NCBI GenBank assembly: GCA_030762935.1
Contig: CM060897.1
Location: 108,342,176-108,406,175 of the forward strand
Source: Hymenopus coronatus
Taxonomy: Eukaryota; Arthropoda; Insecta; Mantodea; Hymenopodidae
Reading direction: 5' to 3'
Length of the DNA stretch: 64,000 bases
Below are positions 11,023-21,134 of this stretch, one piece after another; the first letter of the stretch is position 1, and each line of letters starts with the position of its first letter. Below the pieces are notes generated by a model that saw only the letters and a program-made list of their open reading frames with translations, did no database searches and was not told the origin of the DNA. The position numbers and the translations under genes were made by a program.

Positions 11023-11276
11023 CTCTAGATGTTCTCGGGCTTCAAGCCAAGTGAGGTGATGTGAAGACATCGACGTTTCGGGAGTGTACATATCTCCCTT
11101 CTTCAGGATGCTCAATGATTAGATCGGTATGGGGCGGTCCGTGCCCGATGTGTATATAAACAGCCCCTTACCGATACAATCATTCAGCATCCTGAAGAAG
11201 GGAGAGATGTACGCTCCCGAAACGTCGATGTCTTTCACATCACCTCACCTGGCTTGAACCCCGAGAACATCTAGAG
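11023..11276. mobile_element. Foldback element with 113-bp inverted arms
   Basis: The left arm (11023-11135) and right arm (11163-11276) are about 90 percent identical inverted copies separated by a 27-nt loop. Each arm carries CTGAAGA, then GGGAG, 9 nt, CTCCC and GAAACGTCG (right arm 11192-11227 on +, left arm on -), a hammerhead-like layout. The loop side of the right arm contains tgtatataaa (11151-11160). There is no coding capacity. It is probably a miniature or foldback derivative of a Penelope-like or other element; the class is uncertain. Confidence 0.75.
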
Positions 11277-11962
11277 CATATACGTCGCCAGGAAAGCTTC
11301 TCCTCTTATTTTAATGTCTTAGTGCAAGTAGTATTTATGAGATACGGAATCACTTAGCGCGTTACTCCCCAGTTAAGCGCGAATGCAATATGTCATCACA
11401 GCAGCACTCCGATGGCTGCCGGCCTGGTGGCGATCAAGGATAAACCTCATCCCATTTGAAAGTTACTGTAGTGCTTCTCACTTTATGTCTACAACGAAAT
11501 GTGTATTGCAGCTATTTCTGCAAAGGCTTATCTCAGTTAAAATTAAAATTCTTATCTCAAAGAAGTAGATAGATTAATAAAGCTTTCATATGAACAGTTT
11601 TGTATTCAGTAATAAGCGATAGAGTATAGAAAATTATATAAACGTAATACATAGATTTTTTTTCGCGCAATTTCACGTCTTTAAGACCAAAATCTGGTTG
11701 TGAAGTCTAAATTTCCATTTATGCTGAGTTCTTAGTCACGCATCCGTTGCTGACAAAAGGATAAGAGGATGACTGCTTCCGTGCTGCTCAGCAAAATTTG
11801 CACGCTATTATACCGGTAGTTCCGAACATCCCCACTCTTCCGGTCCTCTACTTCTAATTGGCGTAGCAATGTTTCTATAACTATCCACGCTGTAAGTGCT
11901 CGTTTATTAAGAAATAAATGACTTCTAAAACCTGTCTGTTATCAGCATTACCACCCAAAAGC
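11277..11962. other. Unassigned spacer
   Basis: Nothing recognisable. A 61-codon + frame (11383-11568) and shorter ones show no domain. Confidence 0.4.
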
Positions 11963-12303
11963 TCTGATGTGTTCCACTCACATGACTTTCTGTAATAAAT
12001 TTTTGTTAATAAGCTTATTCTTCTATCCACATCTATTCAAGATAAACATTAGCAGAAATGGTCTTATTACCTAGTTCCTTATTAGTAGAAGGGAAATAAG
12101 GTAATACACCAGGGTAACCCGACAGTCAAATGTTTTTAAATGTGGTTGCTATGGGCTTGAAATCCGTTTCTTTGCGAGACCAGTTCCTGTAAGAGAAAAG
12201 TTGAACTATTTTAAAACTGAAACCAATAACAGAGGCAAATGGTCAACTCCAGGGAAAAACTGTATATGATATAAGTTGTGTGTTTTCAATATTATGTTTT
12301 GTG
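11963..12303 (+). repeat. FA repeat, first half of an interrupted copy
   Basis: The head (tctgatgtgttccactcacatgactttctg) and the following 310 bp reach 'ttgtgtgttttcaatattatgttttgtgt'. They are then broken by the - copy at 12305. The copy resumes at about 13177. Confidence 0.88.
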
Positions 12304-12304
12304 T

Positions 12305-13175
12305 GCTTTCTCTAGCCCCGTATATACAATGTAGTGGATAGAGAAGGTATTGTATTCTACGCAAAAACTGATACCGAGATTTCACCGGAAATACATGTTT
12401 TAGGACCCCCAGAATCCAAAGAATAAAAGGTCCCTATGTGTGTGTGTTTGTGTGTGTCTATGGACAGCATAGCTCAAAAACGAAAAGACGGTTAGATACC
12501 AAACTTGGTATTTAAGTTTGGTATCTTCCAAGGATGCGACACAAAGATTTTCAAGAAAATCCTCCCACCCCTAACTACCCTTTACATGGAAACATTTTCG
12601 AAAATTTTGCTTTTCTTAAAAATGACTCTAAGGATTTTAATTAAAATACCACATATTAAAGCCATTTCCATCACAAATAAAATGTATAGCTTGAATTTTC
12701 TGGGAACAGCTTCTGATGATCTGTTTATTCTGGCTGAATTTTGCGTAACTAGTAAATCGTAAGAGATAGGCAAAACTTACTGCACCAAAAATGTAGATCA
12801 CGTTAAAATACACAATTTATGTCATACTAATTTTTTTCGTGGAGTTTACCGTTTTCGAGATATTCCTTGTTATCGGTCTCAATTGTTCAATACTTCTACT
12901 TTTCTCAGACAGGAAATGTCCTTTTTTTTTTCCTCTATTCCTGGCCAAGCAAAGACGCGATTTGCAATGACAATCGCATAGCGACAACTATTAAAACATT
13001 TGACTATCACTTTAGCATAGCGCATTCCTTTAGTTTCTTCTACTTTAAGGAACCGAGTAATAAGAACATTCTGCTACTAAAATCTCGATTAGCATGGTGT
13101 AGAAAGAAGGATAATCTTTTGTAAGAAATTTGTTTGTAGAGCAGCTAGAGAAATCATGTGAGTGTAACAAATCAG
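12305..13175 (-). repeat. FA repeat, full length, nested inside another FA
   Basis: A - copy of 871 bp with tail (gctttctctagccccgtatatacaatgtagtggatagagaagg) and head (agagaaatcatgtgagtgtaacaaatcag). It splits a + FA copy. The flanks show TTTTGTGT on the left (12297-12304) and TTTTATGT on the right (about 13178-13185), a possible 8-bp imperfect target-site duplication. The near-perfect dyad (one substitution) is at about 12491-12514. Confidence 0.9.
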
Positions 13176-13176
13176 A

Positions 13177-13624
13177 GTTTTTATGTAGCAAGTTTTTATC
13201 TATCTATTACAGTTTACTAGTTATGCAAAATTCAAGAACATTCATCCAGAGTAAAGAGGTCTTTAATGACTATTCCCAGAAAGTTCATGATGTACATTTT
13301 ATTTGTCATTTAAATATTTTAAACATTAGAGTAATCAAAACCGTTAGAGTCATTTTTGAGAAAATCAACATTTTCTAAATTTGTTTCATGTAAAGGGTAG
13401 TTGGGTGCGGGATATGTTTGTGTCGCGTCCTGGAAGATACTAAACTTAAATATAAAGTTTGTATTTAATGGACTTTTTGGTTTGAGCAAATACGCGCCCA
13501 CACACACATTTCTAATTTTTTTTCTAGGGGGTCCCAAAACATATATATTTGCATCAAATTTTTGGGCGCAATACAATAACTTCTCAAAACATTATGTACA
13601 TACTGCATGTAGAGAAAGTAAAAA
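13177..13624 (+). repeat. FA repeat, second half of the interrupted copy
   Basis: Continues the copy that began at 11963, from 'tatgtagcaagtttttatctatc' to the tail (gcatgtagagaaagtaaaa). Several blocks near the dyad are shortened (tcctggaagatactaaacttaaatataaagtttg). Confidence 0.87.
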
Positions 13625-13855
13625 TGCTACCAGGTGTAATCTAAATATAGGAGCATTACCCATGTAATACGTATTCCAGTTTCGAATACTAACTACCTTC
13701 TTCAAAGCACCTCTTAAGACTAGTCCACACTGTTCAAAATTTAACTTTAACAGCTAACAGCTTTCAACATTAACAAACCGTAGTTTCAACAAATTAAATA
13801 TATACATGGCTGCTCTATTGACGCATCATTCACAGCCTTATGATGATCCACGCCA

Positions 13856-13856
<1 letters not shown>
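13625..13856. other. Unassigned spacer
   Basis: AT-rich with no recognised feature. Confidence 0.4.

Positions 13857-13889
<33 letters not shown>
13857..13889. repeat. Poly(A) tract, 33 nt
   Basis: An uninterrupted A run immediately upstream of an FA head. It may be the expanded A run that always borders FA ends, or the tail of an unidentified retrocopy. Confidence 0.85.
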
Positions 13890-13891
<2 letters not shown>

Positions 13892-13898
13892 AAAAAAA

Positions 13899-14045
13899 TG
13901 ATGTGTTCCATTCACGTGCCTTTCTCTACATCTCTGTAACAAATCATTGTTAAAAGTTTATCCTTATATCCACTTCATGCTAAGCCAGTTAAACATTGGC
14001 AGAAATTGTCCTTATTACTTGGTTCCTTATAAGTGGAAGAGAAAA
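13899..14045 (+). repeat. FA repeat, head fragment
   Basis: The first 147 bp of a + copy (atgatgtgttccattcacgtgcctttctctac...cttataagtggaagag). It is replaced at 14046 by the head of a second + copy. Confidence 0.87.
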
Positions 14046-14885
14046 ATCTAATGTGTTCCATTCACAGGATGTCCTCGAGCCTGGGTTAAACAAACATTTA
14101 ATTCAGAACATTAATCTGTTATCTACATTATGCTAATCAAGATAAATATAAGCAGAATTACTCTTACTACTAGTTTCCTTGTAAGGAGAAGGAAAATAAG
14201 AAAATGCACAGGCTAAAGCGATATCTCATTTTAGTTGCTATGTGAAACAACTGAAGTTCCAATCTCTTTGCTTGTCAGGAGTAAGCAAACGATAAACGCG
14301 ATGAAAGCGGTCTTTCCAATCGAGAAAAGTTTAAGTGGCTAAAATTGAAACCAATAATCCGAAATATCTCGAGAACGGTTAACTCTATAAAATAATGTAT
14401 GACACATTGAATGTTTTGATAAACAATGTTGTGTGCAGTAAGTTTTAGTATATCTCTTACGGTTTGCCAGTTCTATAAAATCATCCAGAATGAAGAGGTC
14501 TTCAGATGATATTCCCAGAAACTTTAAGATGTACATTTCGTTTGTCATAAAAATATCTTAAAAATAAGGCATTTAAATCAAAATCGTTAAAGCCATTTTG
14601 AGAAAATAAACATTTTAGAAAAATGTTTCATGTAAAGGGTAGTTTGGGGTGGGGGGACTTTTCTCAAAATCTCTAGTCGCATCCCTGGAAGATACGAAGT
14701 TTGGCATTTTACCGACTTTTCGTTTTTGAGTCATGTTCACAGACACACACGGCCTTTTTATAAAAATTATTTTTATACAGGGGACCCTAAAACATGTATT
14801 TCCGTTGAAATATCAGTATCGAATTTTTGGATGGAATGCAACACTTCTATACGCTGTGTACATAGTACGCGTAGAGAAAGTAAAA
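14046..14885 (+). repeat. FA repeat, full length
   Basis: The head (tctaatgtgttccattcac) starts exactly where the preceding fragment ends, after aaaa. The tail hairpin (acttctatacgctgtgtacatagtacgcgtagagaaag) ends at about 14880. The central dyad region has a deletion (gatacgaagtttggcattttacc). Confidence 0.9.
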
Positions 14886-15869
14886 AGTAGAATGAACTTT
14901 CCTGACTAGTAGTTCTTAATTAGTTTTATGTTGGTAGTTGTTTTACTGCAGCTAGTTGTTCATTTTTATTTCATTTGAAGTTCATTTGACTCGATAATAT
15001 TGTTTCTTAAATTGTGAACCGTATAGACAGCTGCAATGTTGTTATGCAACAATGCATAACACATCAATGTAAGAAACACTGTATTTTAGATACTCCTCCG
15101 AGGGCTATGGGTAAGTGTACCCCTTCATGCATTAAATGCAATTGTTATTGAAACGTTCTCTGTTGCACATAGTTATTTTTCACAACATGATGATCTTCAT
15201 CGAGACTTTGAAGTTTGGGTTTAGGTAGTTGCAGTTAGAAACCAACCCTCGCTGCTGCCACTTACTGGCCCCTTAAATGGGGCGCGAATCTCGACATGCA
15301 AGCAGTCTTCGAATCTCCAGAAAACATCGATTTTACTATGTTGTCTCTCACCCCTAGTACAGGCTCGTCTTTTGTTTGCTAATGGATACTTCACAGTGGC
15401 AGAGGGAAGCGGTCCCGTTTGAAGGACATAATGTTTTGGAGAAAACTATACATGCTAATCGTATATTATACTTATTTTATTTGTCAGCATGAATAAATCA
15501 TATCGCGTAATGCAGCAAAATATGAACGGATCATAAAATGCCCACAAAGAAGACAACATGAAAATAAAGGTGCTTAAAGAAGCTTGAATCCCTTGAATCC
15601 CTTAAACAGTTTAACTCGATGTCCACACGCCAACCGTAGCGCTAAACATTGCTACTATAGCTACGCTTTCCGAAATCCCGGTGTTCACGTCACGGCCCAC
15701 TGCGGTTTGATCAGTGGTATGCTAACCCTTAATACATGTTATGCTTTAGCAAAGAATTTAGAACCCATAAGCCATAGTTTTCCTATCCCAAGCTGTTTAT
15801 CTTGGACCCGTCTACAAACCTCCCAATTTGTGCGGTTGAATTCGGGGGACACCTGTGTATGACATGACA
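14886..15869. other. Unassigned spacer with a perfect hairpin
   Basis: A 984-bp stretch free of recognised repeats. It contains a perfect 9-bp hairpin TGTTATGCA-ACAA-TGCATAACA (15040-15061). A 92-codon + frame at 15584-15862 has no recognisable domain. About 15230-15390 is GC-richer and could be a diverged SINE or exon; I cannot tell. Confidence 0.45.
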
Positions 15870-16122
15870 GATTGTGTTTTAACATTTTTTGTGTAGTACG
15901 TTTCTATCTCTTATATGTTTCGTTTGTGATAAAAATCCTAAAGTTATGGGATTTTAATAAAAAAATGTTAAAGCCAGTTCTCAATTTTCGAAAAATGTTC
16001 CATTTAAGTAGTTGGAAGTGGGGGCATTTTTCTGAAAATCTTCGTGTCAAATCCTTGGAAGATACTAAACTTGAATACCTTGTTTGGTATTTAACCAACT
16101 TTTCGTTTATGAGTTATGCTGT

Positions 16123-16177
<55 letters not shown>

Positions 16178-16312
16178 TGCTTTTTTTTTTTTTTTTTTTT
16201 TTTTCAGAGGCCGTAAAACATGTGTTTCCAGTGAAATTTCGGTATCGAATTTTTGGAAGGAATGCGATACCGTATGTATCTACTTATATACATTATACAT
16301 AAGTGCTAGAGG
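15870..16312 (+). repeat. FA repeat, 3' half with expanded microsatellite
   Basis: A + copy from 'attgtgttttaacattttttgtgtag' to a degenerate tail (cttatatacattatacataagtgctagagg). The internal CA array and the adjacent T run are both greatly expanded. Confidence 0.85.
16134..16204. repeat. (CA)20 array plus (T)24 run inside FA
   Basis: CA repeats at 16134-16174, then agatgc, then 24 T residues at 16181-16204. Both lie where other FA copies have short 'acacacac' and 'tttttctaaaaatgcttttttt', so they are expansions of seeds carried by the element. Confidence 0.92.
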
Positions 16313-16339
16313 AAAAAAATTATTAATGGAGTGTTATGG

Positions 16340-16530
16340 AGTACGGCAATAACGGAAACAAGAAGGAGAATTCTTAAAGTCGGAGTAGAAAGTATGTTGA
16401 CATATGACGCAAACGTTGTAGTTTACCGGGAGGAGATCAAGATACAGACATTTGAAATGGATATAATAAGGAGGGGTGCCAGTGTCCAGGTTACAGAGAA
16501 GGAATAAAGATATTACAAGGATAATGCCCC
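16340..16530 (+). pseudogene. LINE reverse-transcriptase C-terminal fragment (weak)
   Basis: The + frame reads VGVESMLTYDANVVVYREE...TFEMDIIRRG. This resembles the end of the arthropod endonuclease/reverse-transcriptase family that typically has ESxLLYGAExW followed by EMDFxRR. It lacks any larger context and breaks at stop codons near 16505. The assignment rests on a short motif only. Confidence 0.4.
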
Positions 16531-17460
16531 CCCCCCCCTTTATTGAAGTACCAAGAGTGCATTACAGTTGTGATAAAGAATTGTGAAACAAAAATGAAAC
16601 GTGTACATAGGTGGCTACCTATTGGTAGTCGCAAAATAAATACCTTCAGGGGAATTCATAGATAACAACTTAACATAATCGTAAATTGGAGTGCCACTTC
16701 CGTTGCAGTAGCCTGACAGGCGGAGTAGGTGGGATGTACAGGCCGCGGAGAAGAGGGTTGTGATGATGAGTGCAGGAACGGAATAATCGTTTGTTTATAG
16801 GAGGCGCAGAGGACAGTAGGAACCTTCGGAATACCAAGGTCAGCGTGCAGGTTAGCATTGCGGATAAACCAAGCCGCCCCCATCATCAGTAGCAAATAAC
16901 GGTTCTGTAACCGTTGTACAAGAATTATGTGTGTGGAGGGATTAGTGATTGAAAGGATTGACAGCCGAGGACTCCAGCGGTATGGGGTCCATAAAAAGGA
17001 TGGACGAGGAGAGATGACCAAATATTCTGCTCCAGTGGTCTCCAGTGGATGGAACGTCGTCCTCCGTAGTGTAATGGTTACTTTCATATACCCAAAATAG
17101 CAGGTTCAAATCCAGCTGAGGACGGTGGGCTTTTCAGGCGTAAAAATCCTTAGCATAGCTTCTTTCGGAAGGGAAGTAAACCCGTTGGTCCCGTGTCGTA
17201 AATTTACCTCAAGCCTGATAAAGATACCTCTGAGGAAAATTAAGCGGTCTTTCACGCCCAATATAAAATGAGACGCTGAGAACCACAGTAGTCGAAGAGC
17301 GACCATAAATAAAACTCCATTTCCAGCGGATAGAAGGAATCGAGGACCAGCTAGAATATCTTGGAAGTCTGAAATATCGCGGATGATGAAAGAGCGGGAA
17401 TTGGTTGAAGGAAACTTGAATGATAGATGCAGATTAAGAATGTGAATAAAGGGTAAACAC
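16531..17460 (-). pseudogene. Jockey-clade LINE, 3' end, decayed and interrupted
   Basis: The reverse strand encodes RLQNRYLLLMMGAAWFIRN followed by ANLHADLGIP, the hallmark of the region after the jockey-type reverse transcriptase domain (LQN...R...GAPWFVRN..LHxDLGIP). The frame breaks near 16800 and continues in another frame with HHNPLLRGLYIPPTPP. A polyadenylation-like AATAAA (reverse of tttatt at about 16539) and a G run follow. SINE S2 interrupts it at 17055-17322. The extent upstream of 17323 is inferred from the SINE target duplication rather than from clear protein similarity. Confidence 0.65.
17055..17322 (+). mobile_element. SINE family S2, inserted in the LINE
   Basis: The tRNA-like head gtcgtcctccgtagtgtaatggttac (box A) ... 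gcaggttcaaatcc (box B) is followed by the S2 body (gtaaaaatccttagcatagcttctttcggaagg; cgtgtcgtaaat; aattaagcggtctttcacgccc; cgctgagaaccacagta). It is flanked by CCAGTGGATGGAA (17042-17054) and CCAGCGGATAGAA (17323-17335), 11 of 13 matching, an aged target-site duplication. The S2 order head-body-AT-rich tail is complete. Confidence 0.85.
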
Positions 17461-17544
17461 AGAAAATTAATGATGCCCTCAAAAGTAAAGAAGTAAATCC
17501 TATTTTAACTGTTTATTTGTGATGTTCCATGTACTAAAAAACCA

Positions 17545-17716
17545 CATATTGTATATGCGACCGCATGTGGGATTTGTGGTAGACAAAGCGGCGCAGGGCG
17601 GATTTCTAGGGAGTCTCTGGTTTCCCCCGCCATCGCATTCCACCGGTGCTCCATCGTCATTCCATGTATCATCAGTGTCATCGCCTGGTGCCATTTGTAG
17701 TAAAAGCTTGCGTTAA
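17545..17716 (+). mobile_element. SINE, S3-like, 5'-truncated
   Basis: It begins near box B (gaccgcatgtgggatttgtggtagacaaagcggc). It runs through ggtttcccccgccatcgcattcc...tgctccatcg...ccatgtatcatcagtgtcatc and ends taaaagcttgcgttaaacac. The same variant, with the same tail, occurs on the other strand at 33459-33645. It shares the 'gatttgtggt.gacaaagcgg' core with S3. Confidence 0.72.
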
Positions 17717-18235
17717 ACACAATCAAAAATATATGTATATCATGTTTAAACATTAAATTGATACTTTCCAAGAGCAAAATAGCCCACTAAGTACATTCTC
17801 TACATACCACAGAACTGAAGACCGAAAGAAGTAACGTCAAGCGCATTCATACCTCCTTGCAACATTAGCAATCGATTTAATTACCGCATTTTAAGGGAAC
17901 GGCGCCAGCTAGACTTGAGGTCCCTTTCACCGGAACGTTGTTGGCGCGTCCGTTAGCAGTAAATATTGTCGCCATCACCGCATCTACATGCAGCTATAAA
18001 CCAGTCGCCATCTTTTCGACTACTTTTGCCCAGACTCATATATAACAGTTCTCCCCTCTCGTCGTCTCCATGGCGACGTTTTTCTATCATTTGTCAGCTG
18101 TTCCTGAATGCTCATTAATTTTATTCTAGAACTAAGTGTATCGTTTAATAGATCACCTTCACTGGGTTCGTATTGTCATCCGTGAAGTTTTAAGCGAGAA
18201 CATCTTTTATTATCTAGATCTTGGAGGTTGTTTTG
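17717..18235. promoter_or_regulatory. Unassigned spacer with three GTCGCCATC (YY1/Pho-type) motifs
   Basis: No gene recognised. A CpG-containing patch has GTCGCCATC at 17968-17976 and 18004-18012 and its reverse-type CATGGCGAC at 18069-18077. Each matches the GATGGCGAC core of YY1/Pleiohomeotic sites. tataaa (17995) and tatataac (18039) lie among them. A regulatory region or promoter is possible; there is no adjacent coding exon I can support. Confidence 0.35.
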
Positions 18236-18440
18236 CTTTCTCTAGCACATATGAACAATAGGCATTGAAAAAGTATTGTATTCTAACCGAAATATTCTGT
18301 TTTGAGAATAACTGTTGTGTTCAGAGTGGCGTATAACAAGTATTTCCGGTGAAATCTCGGCATCAATATGGGTAGAATACCATACTTTTTTTATCTAATG
18401 TGCACGTTGTACACACGTGCTTAAGAGAGTCAACATATTT
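18236..18440. repeat. Two FA tails in inverted orientation
   Basis: A short - tail (ctttctctagcacatatgaac...gaaaaagtattgtattctaacc, 18236-18290) faces a + tail (gttcagagtggcgtataacaagtatttccggtgaaatctcggcatc...gtgcttaagagag, 18325-18440). The central parts of both copies are gone. Confidence 0.7.
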
Positions 18441-18778
18441 ATACCGAAAAATAAAACTGAATATACATATATCAATGGTAATTAAAAACAATTATATTAT
18501 TAATGATATGTGTGCATCCTTAATTTTTAAATTTAGTGTCCAAGTTTCATTGTATTATATTAAGCAGTTTTGAGAAACTTAAAATCAAAGATGGTGTCAG
18601 CAGTTAAAAGCTTGAATTACAATTAGCCAATGCCCTAAACGGATAGCTATCAGGTAAACAGTTATTATCCAACTGCCCTGTTAGATATTGTAAATTTAAA
18701 GAAAATAACATTCGCAAAGTTTTGGGATGTTGGTCTAAAATGAAATGTTGCATATAACACGCAAGTAGATAGAAAAAC

Positions 18779-19468
18779 TCTAATGTGCCCCATTCACACG
18801 ACTTTCTCTACAAACTATTGTTAGAAAATGTTACTCCTTTATCGACATTGTGGTAATCGAGATAACTTCAGCAGAAATGGCTGTATTAGTTCCTTCTATG
18901 TAGAAGCGAAATAGGGTAATACACTAGGCTAGAGGGATAGTAAAACCTTTTAAAAAGCCGATTCTCATATGAAAAATAGAAATTTGGTTCGCTTTGCATG
19001 GCCAGGAGTAAACAAAAAGATGAAAGATAAAATGCTCTCCCGTTTGGGAAAGATTTAAGTAGCTTAAAATTAAAACGAAAATCAAGGAATATCTCGGAAA
19101 TGGTTAACTTTGCAAACAAATGTAGCCGACATAAATGGTGTGTTTTAAGGATCTTTCTTTCTTTCTTTCTCTCTCTCTCCCTCATGATAATTCAAGATAT
19201 ACATTTTATTTGTCTTACTTGTCTTTAATATCTATATGCATTTTAATCAAAATTGTTACCCATTTTTAAGAAAAACGAAATTTATGAAAAATGTTCCATG
19301 TAAATGATAGTTTGGGGTGGGGAGATTTTCTTGGCAAATGCTGAACTTAAATATTAAGATTTTTCGATCCGTCCACAGATGATTTTTTCGGGTTCAGGGT
19401 GAAATCTCGGTATCGAATTTTTGTTGGACCTACTTCTCTATGTAAATATGTAGTGCTAGAAAAAACAA
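18779..19468 (+). repeat. FA repeat, full length, second subfamily
   Basis: The head (tctaatgtgccccattcacacgactttctcta) starts at 18779. It has the longer 'ggccaggagtaaacaaaaagatgaaagataaaatg' spacer that defines the second subfamily. A ctttctttcttt/ctctctctc tract at 19153-19182 and a reduced tail (gtagtgctagaaaaaac) finish it. Confidence 0.83.
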
Positions 19469-19807
19469 ACATTATAGAGAAAAGTGCACCTGAACATACT
19501 CCAGCCAGTGGTAATTAAAAAATATATATATATTACTATTGATATGCAGTATGAATAATTTTTATCATACATCTCCAATTTTACATAGATAATGTTGGAG
19601 AAAGAGTGTTGTATTTAGTGTGAATGTTTTATTTAATTGAGTTAACACGCTTAGCCAATGTCCTTAAATGAATATAATGTAAACAATTACACAGTATTAT
19701 CCAAATGCAGTGTTAGATATTGTAAATTTCAAGAAAATAAAATTCGGAATGTTTTTGCATATTGAGTTGAAATGAAACATTGCATATAAATATAACACAT
19801 GAAAAAA

Positions 19808-19918
19808 ACGATAGTCAAATCTTTTAAAAGCTGGTCGCTATGTGAAACATTTGAGGTTCGGTTTGCTTTGCATGTTTCCGTTTGAGAAGAGTTATGCAGT
19901 TTAAAATCGAAACCAATT
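19808..19918 (+). repeat. FA fragment
   Basis: About 110 bp of the head-side region (cgatagtcaaatcttttaaaagctgg...aaaatcgaaaccaatt), directly followed by an earlier part of another copy. Confidence 0.75.
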
Positions 19919-20964
19919 CAATATTAGCAGGAACGGTCTTATTACGTAGTCCCTTATAAATAGAAGGGAAATAAGGGAATACACTAGGCTAAACCGACAG
20001 TTAAATGTTTTATGATATAGTTGATATGCGATTGCAATCCGTTTGTTTATGTGAAAAGTTTTTACTATTTTAAAACTGAAACCAATAACAGGGAATATCT
20101 CGAAAACGGTGCACTTAATAAAAAAATGTTTTATTTCGTAATCGACTTACTCTCTCTGTATTTGTAGGACTGACACTCCCGTAGGACTTACAAGCAAATG
20201 CCTAGGGATCAAAAGACTGTCGGAGAGCCAATGGCACGAAATCACAGAATGGAGAACCTGTTACGAGGGGTCGGCCCGTAATCAGGCTTGAACGTGAGAA
20301 AGTGGATGGTATGAAATGTAAGCGAAACTAATTGAGTGGCGGGGAAACAGGAGGACCCGGAGAAAACCCGCCCAGACGCTGCTTCGTCCATCACGAATCC
20401 CACATGCGAACCCCGCGAGCGGTCTAACCACTCACTCACGGAGAAGAAAATGTGTGTTTTAACGAGATCTACAGTTTTTGTGTAGTTAGTTTTTTTTATC
20501 TCTTACGGTTTACTAGTTATGCAAAATTCCGAAAAATGCACCCAGAATAAAGAGGTCTTCAGAGGCTATTGCCGAAAAATTCAAAATATACATTTTATTT
20601 TTCATGTAAATGTCTTTAATATACATATTTTAAACAGAATCGTTAAGAGCCAATTACCAGAAAACAATTTTTTTTTTTCATGTAAAGGGTAGTTTAGGCT
20701 GGGGGATTTTTTTTCTCAAAATTCGTGTCACATCCCTGGAAGATATAAACTTGCATACCAAAGTTAGTATTTTACCGACTTTTCGTTTTTGAGCTATGGT
20801 GTTCAGTCACACGGGCACACACGAACCCTTTCTAAAAATGCCTTTTTAAAATATACAGGGGACCCAAAAATATGTATTTCCGGTGAAATCTCGATATCGA
20901 ATTTTTGGGTGCATTACAACACCTTCTCTAGCTACTATGTACATGCATGTTAGAGACAGTAAAT
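19919..20964 (+). repeat. FA repeat interrupted by a SINE
   Basis: A + copy starting at 'caatattagcaggaacggtctta' and ending at a tail (ctctagctactatgtacatgcatgttagagacag). SINE S3 occupies 20130-20446. The head is missing. Confidence 0.86.
20130..20446 (-). mobile_element. SINE family S3, inserted in FA
   Basis: Read on the reverse strand, the head ccgtgagtgagtggttagacc (box A) ... gcggggttcgcatgtgg (box B) leads into gattcgtgatggacgaagcagc, gtttccccgccactcaat and a tail ending gtcgattacgaaa. The flanks are AAAATGT at 20123-20129 and 20447-20453, a 7-bp duplication. A better preserved copy lies at 43737-44080. Confidence 0.82.
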
Positions 20965-21134
20965 AACGTAACTTATGATTATCCAGCGTGCTTAAACGCA
21001 TATCAAGTAAACCGTCATTATTACCCATATTGTGGTATTATACATTGTAAATTTCAAGAAAATAAAATTCGCAAAGTTTTGGCATGAAAATTTGTAATAA
21101 AATATTGTAAATAACATACACGTAGATAGAACAA
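20965..21134. other. Short spacer
   Basis: AT-rich with no recognised feature. The sequence 'gtaaatttcaagaaaataaaattcgcaaagttttggcat' at 21047-21085 recurs near 18695-18728 and 19720-19757, so it belongs to another short repeat that often precedes FA copies. Confidence 0.55.

Noticed and set aside
11192..11227. Active hammerhead ribozyme
   Set aside because: Core words and stem II are present, but an extra A before the stem and no clear cleavage-site helix make activity unproven; kept only as a hypothesis.
16084..16352. Open frames rich in His-Thr or Phe runs (also at 6837-7198)
   Set aside because: They are translations of the CA/GT and T arrays inside FA, in several frames at once, and not proteins.
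16656..17087. 143-codon reverse frame as an intact gene
   Set aside because: Only the second half matches a LINE reverse-transcriptase tail; its first half is antisense of SINE S2, so it is a chimera of two mobile elements.
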